Of a stretch of 64,000 nucleotides of DNA, positions 20,250 through 30,102 are shown in pieces. Made by a program: the position numbers and the translations under genes. Location: positions 496,001-560,000 of the forward strand of contig FWXP01000001.1 in assembly GCA_900176545.1 (NCBI GenBank), given 5' to 3'. Position 1 is the first letter of the stretch. Each line of letters begins with the position of its first letter. Source of the DNA: Oscillospiraceae bacterium (lineage in GTDB: Bacteria > Bacillota > Clostridia > Saccharofermentanales > Saccharofermentanaceae). Below the pieces are notes generated by a model that did not search any database, was not told the origin of the DNA, and saw nothing but the letters and a program-made list of their open reading frames with translations.

Positions 20250-20996
20250 TCAACCTCTTGTTGCTGACGGCTCAGTCTCTTCTGCAGTCGGAATAACCGG
20301 TCCGAGCGCCGTAGACTCAGTAGGAGCAGCCTCCTCACCCTCACCTTCTACGGCTTCACCTTCAACAGGTTCCTGCTCCTCGAATTCAATTCCCAAAGGA
20401 TAGTACGGAAGGAGCGTAACGTATTTCTTCTGAAGAGGTACGCTTTCATATATCTCCTGCGAATTCACGAGTTCCTTGCTCTTATAAGGAACAGTAACGG
20501 CTGCGTAGCTTACTGCCCATATAAGGAGTGCAAGCACTACCAGCTGTATACCCAGAAGCGGAGTTACGGGGATAAGATCCATTATCTTCTGAACTGACCT
20601 TGAAGGTTTTGCCTTCTTAGAGTCAGAAGATATGAACTCAGCGACCTTGTAGCCCGTGGAATCTATCTTTACGAGTATCTTCTCGAGCATGAAGTTACGT
20701 GTATACTCATCAAGAGTCCTGGGAGCAAAATTTACGTTCTCGGGAAGAGGATACTTCTCTACGATCTCGTTTGCATTTCGAAGAAGGATATCACCGAAAG
20801 CATAGACAACATCCTCGCCCTTTATAACACTCCTCTGCTGGTATGTCTCAAGGTATGCCTTAACGATAGCCTGCTCGGCTCTTGTAGTCTCCTTAGTGAT
20901 ATCGAAGACGGAAGCATATACCATCTCTACCGTACTCTGGTAGAAATCAGGGAAGTTCTCTCTGGTCAGTTTCTCATTCCACATATCCATTGTCAT
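20250..20996 (-). CDS. Single-pass membrane protein of unknown function
   Basis: A 248-residue protein: a soluble helical N-terminal region (1-120), one transmembrane helix (about 147-168) and an external Glu/Pro/Thr-rich tail. The N-terminal pattern (FYQSTVEMVYASVFDITKE followed by a helix ending AYLETYQQRS) faintly resembles region 2 of ECF sigma factors, but the DNA-binding part is lacking, so I treat it as unknown. It overlaps the preceding transporter gene by 23 bases and is the last gene of the three-gene membrane operon. Confidence 0.6.
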   Translation of the reverse strand: MTMDMWNEKLTRENFPDFYQSTVEMVYASVFDITKETTRAEQAIVKAYLETYQQRSVIKGEDVVYAFGDILLRNANEIVEKYPLPENVNFAPRTLDEYTRNFMLEKILVKIDSTGYKVAEFISSDSKKAKPSRSVQKIMDLIPVTPLLGIQLVVLALLIWAVSYAAVTVPYKSKELVNSQEIYESVPLQKKYVTLLPYYPLGIEFEEQEPVEGEAVEGEGEEAAPTESTALGPVIPTAEETEPSATRG

Positions 20997-23079
20997 TACC
21001 TCCCTGGTAAGGATCGTAGTAAGCGCCGTTCATTGGATCTGCTCCGTAACCGTAATCGTCGGGCATAGGCTGCTCAAGAGCCTGCTGATACTGTCCGAGT
21101 GCCTGCTCATAACCTTCAGGTACAGCGTAAAGATCGGGCATAGGAGGCTCGGGAGCTGCATTTGTCTGAGGTGCAGGAGCAGCGGCTGCAGGCTTCTTCT
21201 TGATATTCTTCTTATCCTTACGAAGCGTAGGATCCTTATCGTCAACATCATTAGAGAAAGAAGATATAGGATACATGAAAGCGCATATGCAAAGGATCAC
21301 GACTGCAGCTACGAATACTATCCTTACATCGATCATGAGCGCGAGGGCAAATACGGGAATACCCGCGAGAAGTCCTGCAAAGAAAGACATCTCGGATGCC
21401 TTACGAAGATTTGCCTTTACCCTGCCGTTTGCAAGAAGGAACAGCACATAGAGGTAATAGAAATCGTGTATACCAAGGCTTATACCGAGGAGCGCTACAG
21501 TGATGAGGAGTATCTTTGCCGTAGGAACAAGAGCAAAGAGAAGAAGTCCTATCACGAGGCATGTAGACGAGATGATGACTCTTACCTTAGATGTAAGGAT
21601 GTGGCCGTATCTTCCCTTGATTATAGAACCTATAAAGCATGCGCTGAATGCGGTAACAAGATAGTAGAAGGAAGATGTAGCAAGTGAGATACCTACTGTT
21701 GCAAGATAGTTAGGTATAAAGCCCAGAAGGAATGATACGATGGCACCGAGCATGAAGAAAGTAGATGTCAGGAATCGTCCCGTATACTTATTCGACAGGA
21801 GCTCAAGCCACTTATTAAGAGGCATGTAGGATTCCTTGACAGGGTTATTGTCCTTCATGAAGAAGATGATGCCGAGGCTCGTCAGGATAAGAGCTGCACC
21901 GCAGATGACATTTACTACGAGGATACCGAATCTCTCATAGCAGATACCTGCGATAACGGCACCAACGGATACACCGAGGAAGTAACCGGTATTCTGGATA
22001 TTATGGATAGACCTGTCATCGAACTTATCGTAGCCGAGCTTACCTGCGTTGATCCTGTAGTCACGAAGCGAATCGAATACCATGCCGTAGCAGAATGCAG
22101 TAGGCATGAGAAGTATGAGCATAACGATCGCGTTGCCTGTCACACCGGAGATAAGGCTCAGGAGGTAACCTGCGACTGTCATGACGATAAGACCGATCCT
22201 GCCCGTGAGCTTGAACTTGATCTGCTTACGAAGTCCCGTAAATCCGAAGAATCCTGCAGTATAAAGGAGAAGTCCGAGTGCAATAAGAAGCTGCACGAAG
22301 ATCTTATCAAGGTCACTAAACTGATTCTTTATAACGTCAGCTATTATGACAGGGGTCATGATGGAACCGAGTGCTGCAAAGAACGAAAGGAACCTTACTG
22401 CAGAATCACCGTACATGATAAGGACGGGAACGTTACCTGCCATACCTCTCGAAAGGGTCGATACGAAGAGGTTCAGCTCGAATACGATTATCGCCATTGC
22501 AACAGCGATGGAGAAGATAGTCATGATCCAGCTAAGGGACATGCCGTTAACGGTAGATGAGTAATCCTCATAGGGCATCCTTACTTCAAGGATACCTGCG
22601 ACGGTATTCTCCTGGGAGATGATGGGAGCGATGGCGCAAACATACTGAACACCATCCTCTGTCCTCTTTGTGAATGCTTCGTCCTGAAGTTCGAAGCAGT
22701 TATTGTATTCGTCACCTACACCCTCAAGACAGTAAGGCTCAGCGGTATCGACATCTGCGGATGTGTAGAGACGAATAAAGGAATTACCGGCCTTTGTATA
22801 GATATCGTATATATAAGGCTTATCCTTGGCATATTCCGGGATCGTCATGGGGAATGTCATTCCCTCATGTATATCGCTGTGACCGAGAGCTACAGATGTT
22901 GCTACTGCAAGTGACTGCATGGCCTCTGCCCTCTCACTCTCGAGAACGACAGTATAAGTTCCCGTAAGCTGATTACTCATGACATACAGGACAACAAGGA
23001 CTATGACGAAGCAGTAGCCGATAGTAGCTGCTATGGTACGTCTCTCCTTGAGCTTCTTTATCTCTGATACACGACTCAT
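20974..23079 (-). CDS. MFS-like transporter with extracytoplasmic sensor-like domain
   Basis: A 701-residue membrane protein. A first helix (about 16-36) and a second (about 183-206) bracket an external region of about 145 residues with a Cache/PAS-like flavour (TKAGNSFIRLYTSADVD, ENTVAGILEVRMPYED). Then come about eleven to twelve helices with MFS character (FGFTGLRKQIKFKLTGRIGL) and a 95-residue cytoplasmic tail rich in Pro, Ala, Gln and Tyr. The external domain ahead of a transporter body is unusual. It shares an ATGA overlap with the upstream gene, whose product has the same TM-external-TM layout. Confidence 0.75.
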   Translation of the reverse strand: MSRVSEIKKLKERRTIAATIGYCFVIVLVVLYVMSNQLTGTYTVVLESERAEAMQSLAVATSVALGHSDIHEGMTFPMTIPEYAKDKPYIYDIYTKAGNSFIRLYTSADVDTAEPYCLEGVGDEYNNCFELQDEAFTKRTEDGVQYVCAIAPIISQENTVAGILEVRMPYEDYSSTVNGMSLSWIMTIFSIAVAMAIIVFELNLFVSTLSRGMAGNVPVLIMYGDSAVRFLSFFAALGSIMTPVIIADVIKNQFSDLDKIFVQLLIALGLLLYTAGFFGFTGLRKQIKFKLTGRIGLIVMTVAGYLLSLISGVTGNAIVMLILLMPTAFCYGMVFDSLRDYRINAGKLGYDKFDDRSIHNIQNTGYFLGVSVGAVIAGICYERFGILVVNVICGAALILTSLGIIFFMKDNNPVKESYMPLNKWLELLSNKYTGRFLTSTFFMLGAIVSFLLGFIPNYLATVGISLATSSFYYLVTAFSACFIGSIIKGRYGHILTSKVRVIISSTCLVIGLLLFALVPTAKILLITVALLGISLGIHDFYYLYVLFLLANGRVKANLRKASEMSFFAGLLAGIPVFALALMIDVRIVFVAAVVILCICAFMYPISSFSNDVDDKDPTLRKDKKNIKKKPAAAAPAPQTNAAPEPPMPDLYAVPEGYEQALGQYQQALEQPMPDDYGYGADPMNGAYYDPYQGGNDNGYVE

Positions 23080-23756
23080 AATCTCTGTCCTCCCTTTCCT
23101 GACTTAGATATCAGCTTAGGGATCACTGACTGGATACCGAAGATCACGATACCTGCAGCTACCGAGATGATAACAGCAATAAGGATCCTCTTCTCGACCT
23201 TGGAACCGAGATCATTAAGAGGCTTAAAGTCACACTTATATTCGAATACGCCGACACACCTTCCGGAGCTGTCTGCTACGGGAACCAGGATACTCTCGGT
23301 AGCCTTGCCCTCGATGACGGCAGCGGAATTATCTGCTGAGAGCCAATCGGAGATATCCCTGTTGGCAACAGCGAATTTCTCTGCATTATCAGTACCATGG
23401 CTCATAAGGAGAGTAAGCTGTCCGTCGGAATAAAGGAACAGCGCATAGCTCTCATTAGTAAAACTATGCGTAGAAGTATCGGTAAGAGCCAGATCCAGCA
23501 CCTCCGTATACTTCTGTGCCGCTACGGCAGGATCTGCGATGATCTCATCACCGTTTACCATCAACTTAACGATATCGCATGTCTGCTGCATCTTATTGTC
23601 TGATATCTGCTTGAACTCGTCTTCGAACTTCAAGCGCATATGGTGAACCGCGAACGATACAGACATAACAGACAACAGCAACGAGACAACTATCAATATA
23701 ACGGCCCTGACGATCCTGTTGAGCATGTCTGACCGATTGACAGATCTGTTTTCCAT
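23076..23756 (-). CDS. Two-helix membrane protein with extracytoplasmic sensor-like domain
   Basis: A 226-residue protein with transmembrane helices at about 15-37 and 190-212 flanking an external domain of about 150 residues. That domain has a Cache-like pattern (YALFLYSDGQLTLLMSHG, ESILVPVADSSGRCVGVFEYKCDF). It ends right after the second helix, so no output domain is attached. It probably partners with the following MFS-like protein, to which it is coupled by a four-base overlap. The function is unknown. Confidence 0.65.
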   Translation of the reverse strand: MENRSVNRSDMLNRIVRAVILIVVSLLLSVMSVSFAVHHMRLKFEDEFKQISDNKMQQTCDIVKLMVNGDEIIADPAVAAQKYTEVLDLALTDTSTHSFTNESYALFLYSDGQLTLLMSHGTDNAEKFAVANRDISDWLSADNSAAVIEGKATESILVPVADSSGRCVGVFEYKCDFKPLNDLGSKVEKRILIAVIISVAAGIVIFGIQSVIPKLISKSGKGGQRL

Positions 23757-23789
23757 TTGAGTCTTACTCCCTCAATATATTCTTATTCA

Positions 23790-23817
23790 ATTATATATTT
23801 TATAAGTAAAACGACAA
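23790..23817 (-). promoter_or_regulatory. Candidate promoter of the membrane-protein operon
   Basis: Minus strand TTGTCG (23817-23812), 16-base spacer, TATAAT (23795-23790), in the short gap after murD. Confidence 0.6.
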
Positions 23818-23825
23818 AATCTATG

Positions 23826-25319
23826 TTAAAGTTCGTTTACAAGCTCCTTGAACATATCACCTCTGTGCTCAAAGTGCCTGAAGTGATCGTAAGAAGTGCC
23901 CACATTGGACATGATGATGATATCACCGGGTCTTGCCAGCTCGCGAGCCTTATTAATGGCAGTTCTGTATGAATCGACAACTGCCTGACGCGTATTCTCG
24001 AACTCATATACATCACCGTCTACGGATTCGAGCTTTATAAGCTCATATTCTCTTCCGTTTGCTTCCTTGGAGATTATGTCTTCTACAAGATCGGCATTGG
24101 AACCGTAGAGGATCACCCTGTCACATACCTTGAGGATAGCATCGCCGAGGCCCTCGTAATTACACTTCTTATCTGCGCCTCCTGCGATAAGTACGCCGTG
24201 CATGCCTCTTCCCTCAAGTGCGTTCATGGTATTGATGGTCCTGTTGGGAGACGTATCGATGGATGAGTTATAGAACTTGACTCCGTCGATCTCACGGATG
24301 AACTCTATCCTGTGCTCTACCCCCTTAAATTCCTTTGCTACAGCAACGATATCCTTCGTGCTCACATATCCGTGAACGGCACCGATAGCAGCAAGGAAGT
24401 TCTCCACATTGTGCTTACCGGGAATGAAGATATCGTCCTCAGCCATTATCTCGGTGATCTGTCCGTTCTTCTCATAGAAGATCTTGCCGTCCTTGGTATA
24501 GATCCTGTGATTAAGAGCATCTTCTCCTGCTCTTACGGTATCTTCCCTTTTAAGAGCAAAGTAGGATACCCTGCCTCTTGCGATCTTTCTCATATCGTAA
24601 GTAATATCGCACTTGCCGTTTAAGACGAGCTTACCGGTAGCCCCCTGATATCTGAATATATTCGTCTTGGAAGATATGTACTCGTCGTAGTCCTTATGGA
24701 AATCCAGATGATTGGGAGTAACGTTGGTCACGATGGCAACATCTACGCTCTGCTTGAGATTAAGGAGCTGGAACGAAGAGAGCTCGAGAACTACCATATC
24801 CTCAGAAGACATCTCTCCTACCTTATCAAGGAGAGGCGTTCCGATATTGCCGCCGAGCCATACCTTATAGCCTGCATGCTTCAATATCTCCGATACGAGA
24901 GTAGTCGTTGTTGTCTTACCGTCTGAACCGGTTATTCCGAAGATCGTAGCAGGGCAAAGATCTATGAAGAGCTCCATCTCTGATGTAAGGACAGCTCCCT
25001 TCTTGACTGCTTCCTGAAGTTCGGGGGTCTCTACCCTCATCTTGGGAGTCTTGAATACGAAGTCGAACTTCTCCTTGAGCAATGGCTCAAGATATCCGTC
25101 TCCCAAAGACCATGTGACATTGATGTTTTCTGACTTGAACTCGTCCTTTACAGCCTTGATGGCAGGATCTTCCTCTCCCATCTTATCGCATGCCGTTATA
25201 TGTACGCCCATGGAATAGAGCCACTTTATAAGAGGTCTGTTAGAGATACCGATACCTATAACGGCAGCCCTCTTTCCCTTGGCGTAATCGTTGAATCTTA
25301 TGAGCTTTCTATTATCCAT
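23826..25319 (-). CDS. murD: UDP-N-acetylmuramoyl-L-alanine--D-glutamate ligase
   Basis: Cytoplasmic peptidoglycan precursor synthesis: ATP-dependent addition of D-glutamate. The 497 residues contain the Mur ligase P-loop GSDGKTTTT (131-139), the LELSSFQL segment, the NVTPNHLDFH motif and the C-terminal DTSPNRT and SNVGTSYDHF segments. The length is above the usual 440-460 residues because of scattered insertions. It is the last gene of a minus-strand series beginning at the M18 aminopeptidase. MurD here lies apart from the dcw cluster. Confidence 0.93.
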   Translation of the reverse strand: MDNRKLIRFNDYAKGKRAAVIGIGISNRPLIKWLYSMGVHITACDKMGEEDPAIKAVKDEFKSENINVTWSLGDGYLEPLLKEKFDFVFKTPKMRVETPELQEAVKKGAVLTSEMELFIDLCPATIFGITGSDGKTTTTTLVSEILKHAGYKVWLGGNIGTPLLDKVGEMSSEDMVVLELSSFQLLNLKQSVDVAIVTNVTPNHLDFHKDYDEYISSKTNIFRYQGATGKLVLNGKCDITYDMRKIARGRVSYFALKREDTVRAGEDALNHRIYTKDGKIFYEKNGQITEIMAEDDIFIPGKHNVENFLAAIGAVHGYVSTKDIVAVAKEFKGVEHRIEFIREIDGVKFYNSSIDTSPNRTINTMNALEGRGMHGVLIAGGADKKCNYEGLGDAILKVCDRVILYGSNADLVEDIISKEANGREYELIKLESVDGDVYEFENTRQAVVDSYRTAINKARELARPGDIIIMSNVGTSYDHFRHFEHRGDMFKELVNEL

Positions 25320-25346
25320 ACTTTTTCTTATGCCTCCGCAAAAACT

Positions 25347-27101
25347 TTACTCAGTATACGACTTATAGAGCTTACTGTAAAAGCCGCCGCTGTTGATCAT
25401 ATCTTCATGCTTGCCGATCTCACTGACCTTACCGTCTTCCATAACGACAATCATATCGGCATCGACGATGGTAGATAGTCTGTGAGCGATGATAAGACTG
25501 GTCCTTCCCTTGAGAAGATCCTTGACCGCTTTCTGTATCTTGACTTCGGTAAGGATATCTACAGAAGACGTCGCCTCATCGAGGATAAGGATACAAGGAT
25601 CCGATGCCATTGCTCTCGTTATGCTCAGGAGCTGCCTCTGACCTTCGGAGATGTCATCCCTGGAAGATACGATCTTCTCGTGATATTTATCCGGAAGCTT
25701 CCTGATAAATGAATCGGCCCCTGATACCTTAGCTGTCCTTATCGCCTCCTCATCTGTAAGAAGAGGCCTTCCGAACTTGATATTCTCCATGATATCCGAA
25801 TTCCTGAACCAGGTATCCTGAGTAACGACTCCGAGATATTTCCTCAAGGTATTCCTGGGAACCTGTGATATAGGAGTTCCGTTTACCAGTATCTCGCCGG
25901 AATCAGGCTCATAGAATCTTAAGAGAAGATTGATAAGAGTCGTCTTGCCGCATCCGGTGGGACCTACGATGGCGCAGGACGAACCGGCCTTGATCTTGAA
26001 GGAGACGTTCTTGATGACAGGCTGATCCTTAACATAAGAGAAAGATACATCCCTGAACTCGATCTCGAAGTCTCCTTCCCTGTCCCAAGTCGTATCATCT
26101 TCGATATCTTCGGAAGAGAGATCGTCATCCAGTTCCGCTTCATCAAGGTAGGAGAAGATCCTCGTAAGACAAGCCATGGAATCCGAGAGCTCGGTATATA
26201 CAGATGACAGATCATTAAACGGCTGCATGAACTGCTTGGAGTAAGCAAGAAGTGACGTAAGTACACCGACAGTTATGATGCCGCTCGTAACATGTCCCGC
26301 TCCTATAAATGCTACACCCGCATATATAAGAGCATTAACGAATCTGGTAGAAGGGTTCGTAATGGAAGATAAGAAAGTCGCCTTCCTGGAAGTCCTCTTG
26401 TAGTCCTCGTTTATGCTGTCGAACTCTGAGCATATCATTTCGTTGATATTAAAGAGATGTATTATCCTGAAGTTACCCGTTCCCTCAGAGATAAATGAAG
26501 TCTGCCTGCCTCTTATCTCGGACTGTGCCTTGAATGAGGAGAAGGACCTCGACGCAATGAAGTAGGATACCAGGAAGGATACCGGCGTAAAGATAAGCAC
26601 GAAGAGGGATATCTTCCAATCCGAGAAGAACATGATGGCAAGAGTGAATAAGATGGCTGTGATACCCGAGAAGAACTGGTTCATGAACATGATAAGACCG
26701 TCGCCTATGGTCTCACAATCACTTATAACCATACTCTGGATAGAACCTGCCGATGTATTGTCTATATATGCTATAGGAAGCTTTCTTACCTTACCGTAAG
26801 CTTCATTTCGTATCTTCTCGGTAACGTCATATGCGATCTTATTATTTGTCCTGTTCATGAAGAGCTGGAACACGGAAGATATCACGATAAGGATCACCAT
26901 GGCGATTATATATCTGCTAAGGAGTCCGTAATCGATGCCATCATCCGTAATGGCATCGATGGCCTTACCGAACAGGAACGGCAATACGATACCGATACCC
27001 GAAGACAATACAGCGGTCAATATCGATATAAAGATCTTACTGCCGGAACCTTTAAGGAAGCCCGCAAAACGTCTGATCAACTTCATGTCTAACTTTCTCA
27101 T
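25347..27101 (-). CDS. ABC exporter half-transporter (subunit B)
   Basis: 584-residue half-transporter: six transmembrane helices (1-320) and an ATPase domain with Walker A GPTGCGKTT, signature ISEGQRQ (degenerate from LSGGQ) and Walker B CILILDEATSSVD. The ATPase end GKVSEIGKHEDMINSGGFYSKLYKSY is typical of multidrug-type exporters. It overlaps the preceding half-transporter by four bases (ATGA), so the pair forms a heterodimer; the substrate is unknown. Confidence 0.92.
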   Translation of the reverse strand: MRKLDMKLIRRFAGFLKGSGSKIFISILTAVLSSGIGIVLPFLFGKAIDAITDDGIDYGLLSRYIIAMVILIVISSVFQLFMNRTNNKIAYDVTEKIRNEAYGKVRKLPIAYIDNTSAGSIQSMVISDCETIGDGLIMFMNQFFSGITAILFTLAIMFFSDWKISLFVLIFTPVSFLVSYFIASRSFSSFKAQSEIRGRQTSFISEGTGNFRIIHLFNINEMICSEFDSINEDYKRTSRKATFLSSITNPSTRFVNALIYAGVAFIGAGHVTSGIITVGVLTSLLAYSKQFMQPFNDLSSVYTELSDSMACLTRIFSYLDEAELDDDLSSEDIEDDTTWDREGDFEIEFRDVSFSYVKDQPVIKNVSFKIKAGSSCAIVGPTGCGKTTLINLLLRFYEPDSGEILVNGTPISQVPRNTLRKYLGVVTQDTWFRNSDIMENIKFGRPLLTDEEAIRTAKVSGADSFIRKLPDKYHEKIVSSRDDISEGQRQLLSITRAMASDPCILILDEATSSVDILTEVKIQKAVKDLLKGRTSLIIAHRLSTIVDADMIVVMEDGKVSEIGKHEDMINSGGFYSKLYKSYTE

Positions 27102-28825
27102 ACGCCGGCCTCCTCGTTCTGGAGAGCACAGAGCTTCCTGTAGTTCTCCGATATCTTAAGGAGTTCGCCATGAGGCGCATATGCCGATATCCTGCCGTCT
27201 TCTATGAGCAGTATCTTATCAAGATCCATGACTGTCTTTATCTTCTGCGATACGAATATCATGGTAGGAGAATTCTTAAGGGATGCGAGGTTCTTAAGAA
27301 GACGCCTTTCGGTAGCAGCATCAAGAGCAGATGTAGAATCATCGAATATGAGAAGTCCCGGGTCACCTGCAAGTGCCCTGGCGATACCGATCCTCTGCTT
27401 CTGTCCGCCTGACAGTCCCGCCCCGTTTGCCTTGACCTCAAATTCCTTACCTTCGGTCTTTCTCTCAATGACATCATCGGTACAGGAATTAACGATAGCC
27501 TCATCTATCTGCTCTGAAGTGATATCCTCACGGTCAAGCGAGATATTGTACTTGATGGATCCCGTGAACATCCTGGCCTTCTGAACACAAAGGGACATAG
27601 CTTTATAAAGACTGTCTCTGGAGATATGCTCTACCGACTTGCCATCGATAAATATCTCGCCGTTATCGGGTGCATAAAGCCCTGATGCCAGCTGTGCCAC
27701 GGTGGATTTACCGGAACCTGTTATACCGATGACACCGATCCTCTCACCTGCCTCTACCTTAAAAGAGATGTCTGTAAGAGTCTCTTCGGATGAATCCGGG
27801 TAACTGAAAGATACGCCCTTGAATTCCAGTGAATGAGACTTGTGAGGATCATCTATCGTGATGGCATCGGATATCTTCTCGTCCACATGCATGAGAAGAT
27901 CCTTGACCCTTACTGTACATGCAACTGCACGGCTGACCGTAACTATGAGATTAGCGAGTTTTATGAGCTCGACGATTATCATGGACATGTATGTATAGAG
28001 AGCCACGACCTGACCTTGTGTAAGATCCCCCGTCTCTACATGTATCGCGCCTCTTGCGATAAGAAAGCATACGGCGAGATTGATTATCAGGAAAGTTACC
28101 GGGTTAAGGAAAGATGATATCGATGCGGCTTTCTTCTGAAGAAGGTTAAGCGCTGAGCTTCTCTCCTTGAATCCTTTGTAGTCATCCGAAGACCTGTTGA
28201 AGCCCCTTATTACTTTGACGCCGGAAAGTCCGTTGCCGGTAGCATCTACAAGGCTGTCCAATCCCTTTCTGGTCTCCTTGTACGCAGGGATCGCACTTCG
28301 CATATTGAAGGCTACGAACACTCCAAGGACAGCAACTACAACTACGAATATAAGAGCCATCCTGACGGATACGGTAAATGCCATTATCACTGCACCGAAA
28401 ACGATAAAAGGAGATCTGAGAAGCAGCCTTAATACCAGGTTGATACCGCTCTGGATCTGATTAACGTCTGATGTCAGACCGGTAACTATATTCGAAGATC
28501 CTATCTTCTCATAATCTGATACCGACAGATGCATTATCTTGCGGAACAGATCACGTCTGACATCGGAAGATATTCCTGCAGCTGCAGCCGCGGCAAAGTA
28601 CTGTGCACAGATGGCGCATACCACGCCCACAGTCGCGAATACTACAAGAAGGATCATCTTGCTCTTTATGACCTGAGGATCGTTACCCTTGATACCAAGA
28701 TCGATAAGATCCTTGATGACAAGAGGGACTATCAGTTCAAATACTGCCTCCAAGAGCTTGAAAAGGGGGCTCAGGATGCTCTGGACAGAGTATCCCTTCA
28801 CATACTTCATAACGCCTTTGAGCAT
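27098..28825 (-). CDS. ABC exporter half-transporter (subunit A)
   Basis: 575-residue half-transporter with membrane domain and ATPase: Walker A GITGSGKST, signature LSGGQKQRIGIARALAGDP, Walker B LLIFDDSTSALD. The Asp in place of the catalytic Glu after Walker B (FDDS versus LDEA in the partner) marks this as the degenerate-site subunit of a heterodimer. The ATG at 28825 overlaps the deaminase stop (TGATG) and has GGAGG ten bases upstream, so I prefer it to the ATG at 28855. Confidence 0.92.
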   Translation of the reverse strand: MLKGVMKYVKGYSVQSILSPLFKLLEAVFELIVPLVIKDLIDLGIKGNDPQVIKSKMILLVVFATVGVVCAICAQYFAAAAAAGISSDVRRDLFRKIMHLSVSDYEKIGSSNIVTGLTSDVNQIQSGINLVLRLLLRSPFIVFGAVIMAFTVSVRMALIFVVVVAVLGVFVAFNMRSAIPAYKETRKGLDSLVDATGNGLSGVKVIRGFNRSSDDYKGFKERSSALNLLQKKAASISSFLNPVTFLIINLAVCFLIARGAIHVETGDLTQGQVVALYTYMSMIIVELIKLANLIVTVSRAVACTVRVKDLLMHVDEKISDAITIDDPHKSHSLEFKGVSFSYPDSSEETLTDISFKVEAGERIGVIGITGSGKSTVAQLASGLYAPDNGEIFIDGKSVEHISRDSLYKAMSLCVQKARMFTGSIKYNISLDREDITSEQIDEAIVNSCTDDVIERKTEGKEFEVKANGAGLSGGQKQRIGIARALAGDPGLLIFDDSTSALDAATERRLLKNLASLKNSPTMIFVSQKIKTVMDLDKILLIEDGRISAYAPHGELLKISENYRKLCALQNEEAGV

Positions 28826-30087
28826 CAGATAAGATCCTCCACGAGGCGGCTGCACATCTTATTCACCTCATTGATGTCAACTGTGGTAAGCACACCCTTA
28901 TGGTACAGTACCTTTCCTGCACATACGGTCATAAGGACATTAACGGGAGAGCCGGCATATACGATATTGCTGACGATATTATTTCTGGGGTTCATGTTGG
29001 GATGGTGCATATCAAGAAGGATGAAATCGGCATTCTTGCCTGCTGCAAGGATATCCGAATCAGAAAGACCCATGCAATGAGCGCCTCCGCTATATCCTGC
29101 CTTCAGGATATCAAAAGGATCGATAAGTCCGTCCTTGTCAGATCTCACATTAGAAAGAACAGCATCAAGATACATCTCACGGAACATATCAAGTGAATTA
29201 TTGCTTCCTGCGCCGTCAGTACCGATAGCTATCTTAAGGCCTCTGTCTATATACTTCTTAACAGGAGCTATACCGGAAGAGAGCTTTAAGTTAGAGCATG
29301 CGTTAAATACCGTATATAGTCCTCTCTTCTTGAAGATCTCGATATCCTCATCTGTGAAATGCACGCAGTGGAATCCGCCGCCGCCGAAGTCGAACATTCC
29401 CATCTCATCGAGAACTACAGCGGGAGTCTTGCCGTAACGCTCGATACAGCCGTCAACCTCAGCCTTTGTCTCGGAGATATGAGTATAGACGGGAGCCTCG
29501 TACTTATGGGCAATGTCGCTGATGATCTGAAGATTATCCTTATTGGTCGTATACTCAGCGTGGAATCCCATCTTATATGATACGAGCGGATCGTACTCGT
29601 TGAACCTAAGATATCTTTCCTCGATAAGATCCATTCCGCCGAAGTCGTTGGGTGAACCGCAGAATACATTTCGAATACCGATCTCCACGGCAGCCTTAGC
29701 GACACTTTCGGGGAACATATACATATCAAAACATGCGGTCGTACCGCTCATTATGTTCTCTGCAAAGCCCAGGAGAGTGAACCAGTATACATGCTCTGCG
29801 GTAAGCTTAGCTTCCCTGGGAAAGATCGCCTTGAAGAGCCAGTCATTAAGCTCGAACTCATCTGCAAGTGACCTGGAGAAAGTCATAGCTGTATGCGTAT
29901 GGGCATCTTTCAGGGACGGCATAAGAAGATTGCCGCCGCAGTCATACTCCGAATCGAAGAGTTCTTCACTCTTCCTGCCGTCAAAGACAACAGCTTCGAT
30001 CTTATCATCCTTGACCCACATCTCACCCTCACGGACTTCTCTATCCTCACCGGCTAATATCAGCGCATTATAATACCTTGTTCTCAT
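28825..30087 (-). CDS. S-adenosylhomocysteine/5'-methylthioadenosine deaminase-type amidohydrolase
   Basis: A 420-residue metal-dependent hydrolase of the MtaD/chlorohydrolase group, which deaminates adenosine-type nucleosides to the inosine form. Metal ligands are visible: H63 and H65 in DAHTHTAMTF, the later GFHAEYTT and THISET histidines, and the Asp in IGTDGAGSNNSLD. Residues 1-55 and the C-terminus form the usual composite beta sandwich. The exact substrate cannot be fixed by sequence reading. It lies between cardiolipin synthase (15-base gap) and the ABC pair. Confidence 0.88.
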   Translation of the reverse strand: MRTRYYNALILAGEDREVREGEMWVKDDKIEAVVFDGRKSEELFDSEYDCGGNLLMPSLKDAHTHTAMTFSRSLADEFELNDWLFKAIFPREAKLTAEHVYWFTLLGFAENIMSGTTACFDMYMFPESVAKAAVEIGIRNVFCGSPNDFGGMDLIEERYLRFNEYDPLVSYKMGFHAEYTTNKDNLQIISDIAHKYEAPVYTHISETKAEVDGCIERYGKTPAVVLDEMGMFDFGGGGFHCVHFTDEDIEIFKKRGLYTVFNACSNLKLSSGIAPVKKYIDRGLKIAIGTDGAGSNNSLDMFREMYLDAVLSNVRSDKDGLIDPFDILKAGYSGGAHCMGLSDSDILAAGKNADFILLDMHHPNMNPRNNIVSNIVYAGSPVNVLMTVCAGKVLYHKGVLTTVDINEVNKMCSRLVEDLI

Positions 30088-30102
30088 ATACCCTCCATGT
30101 CT

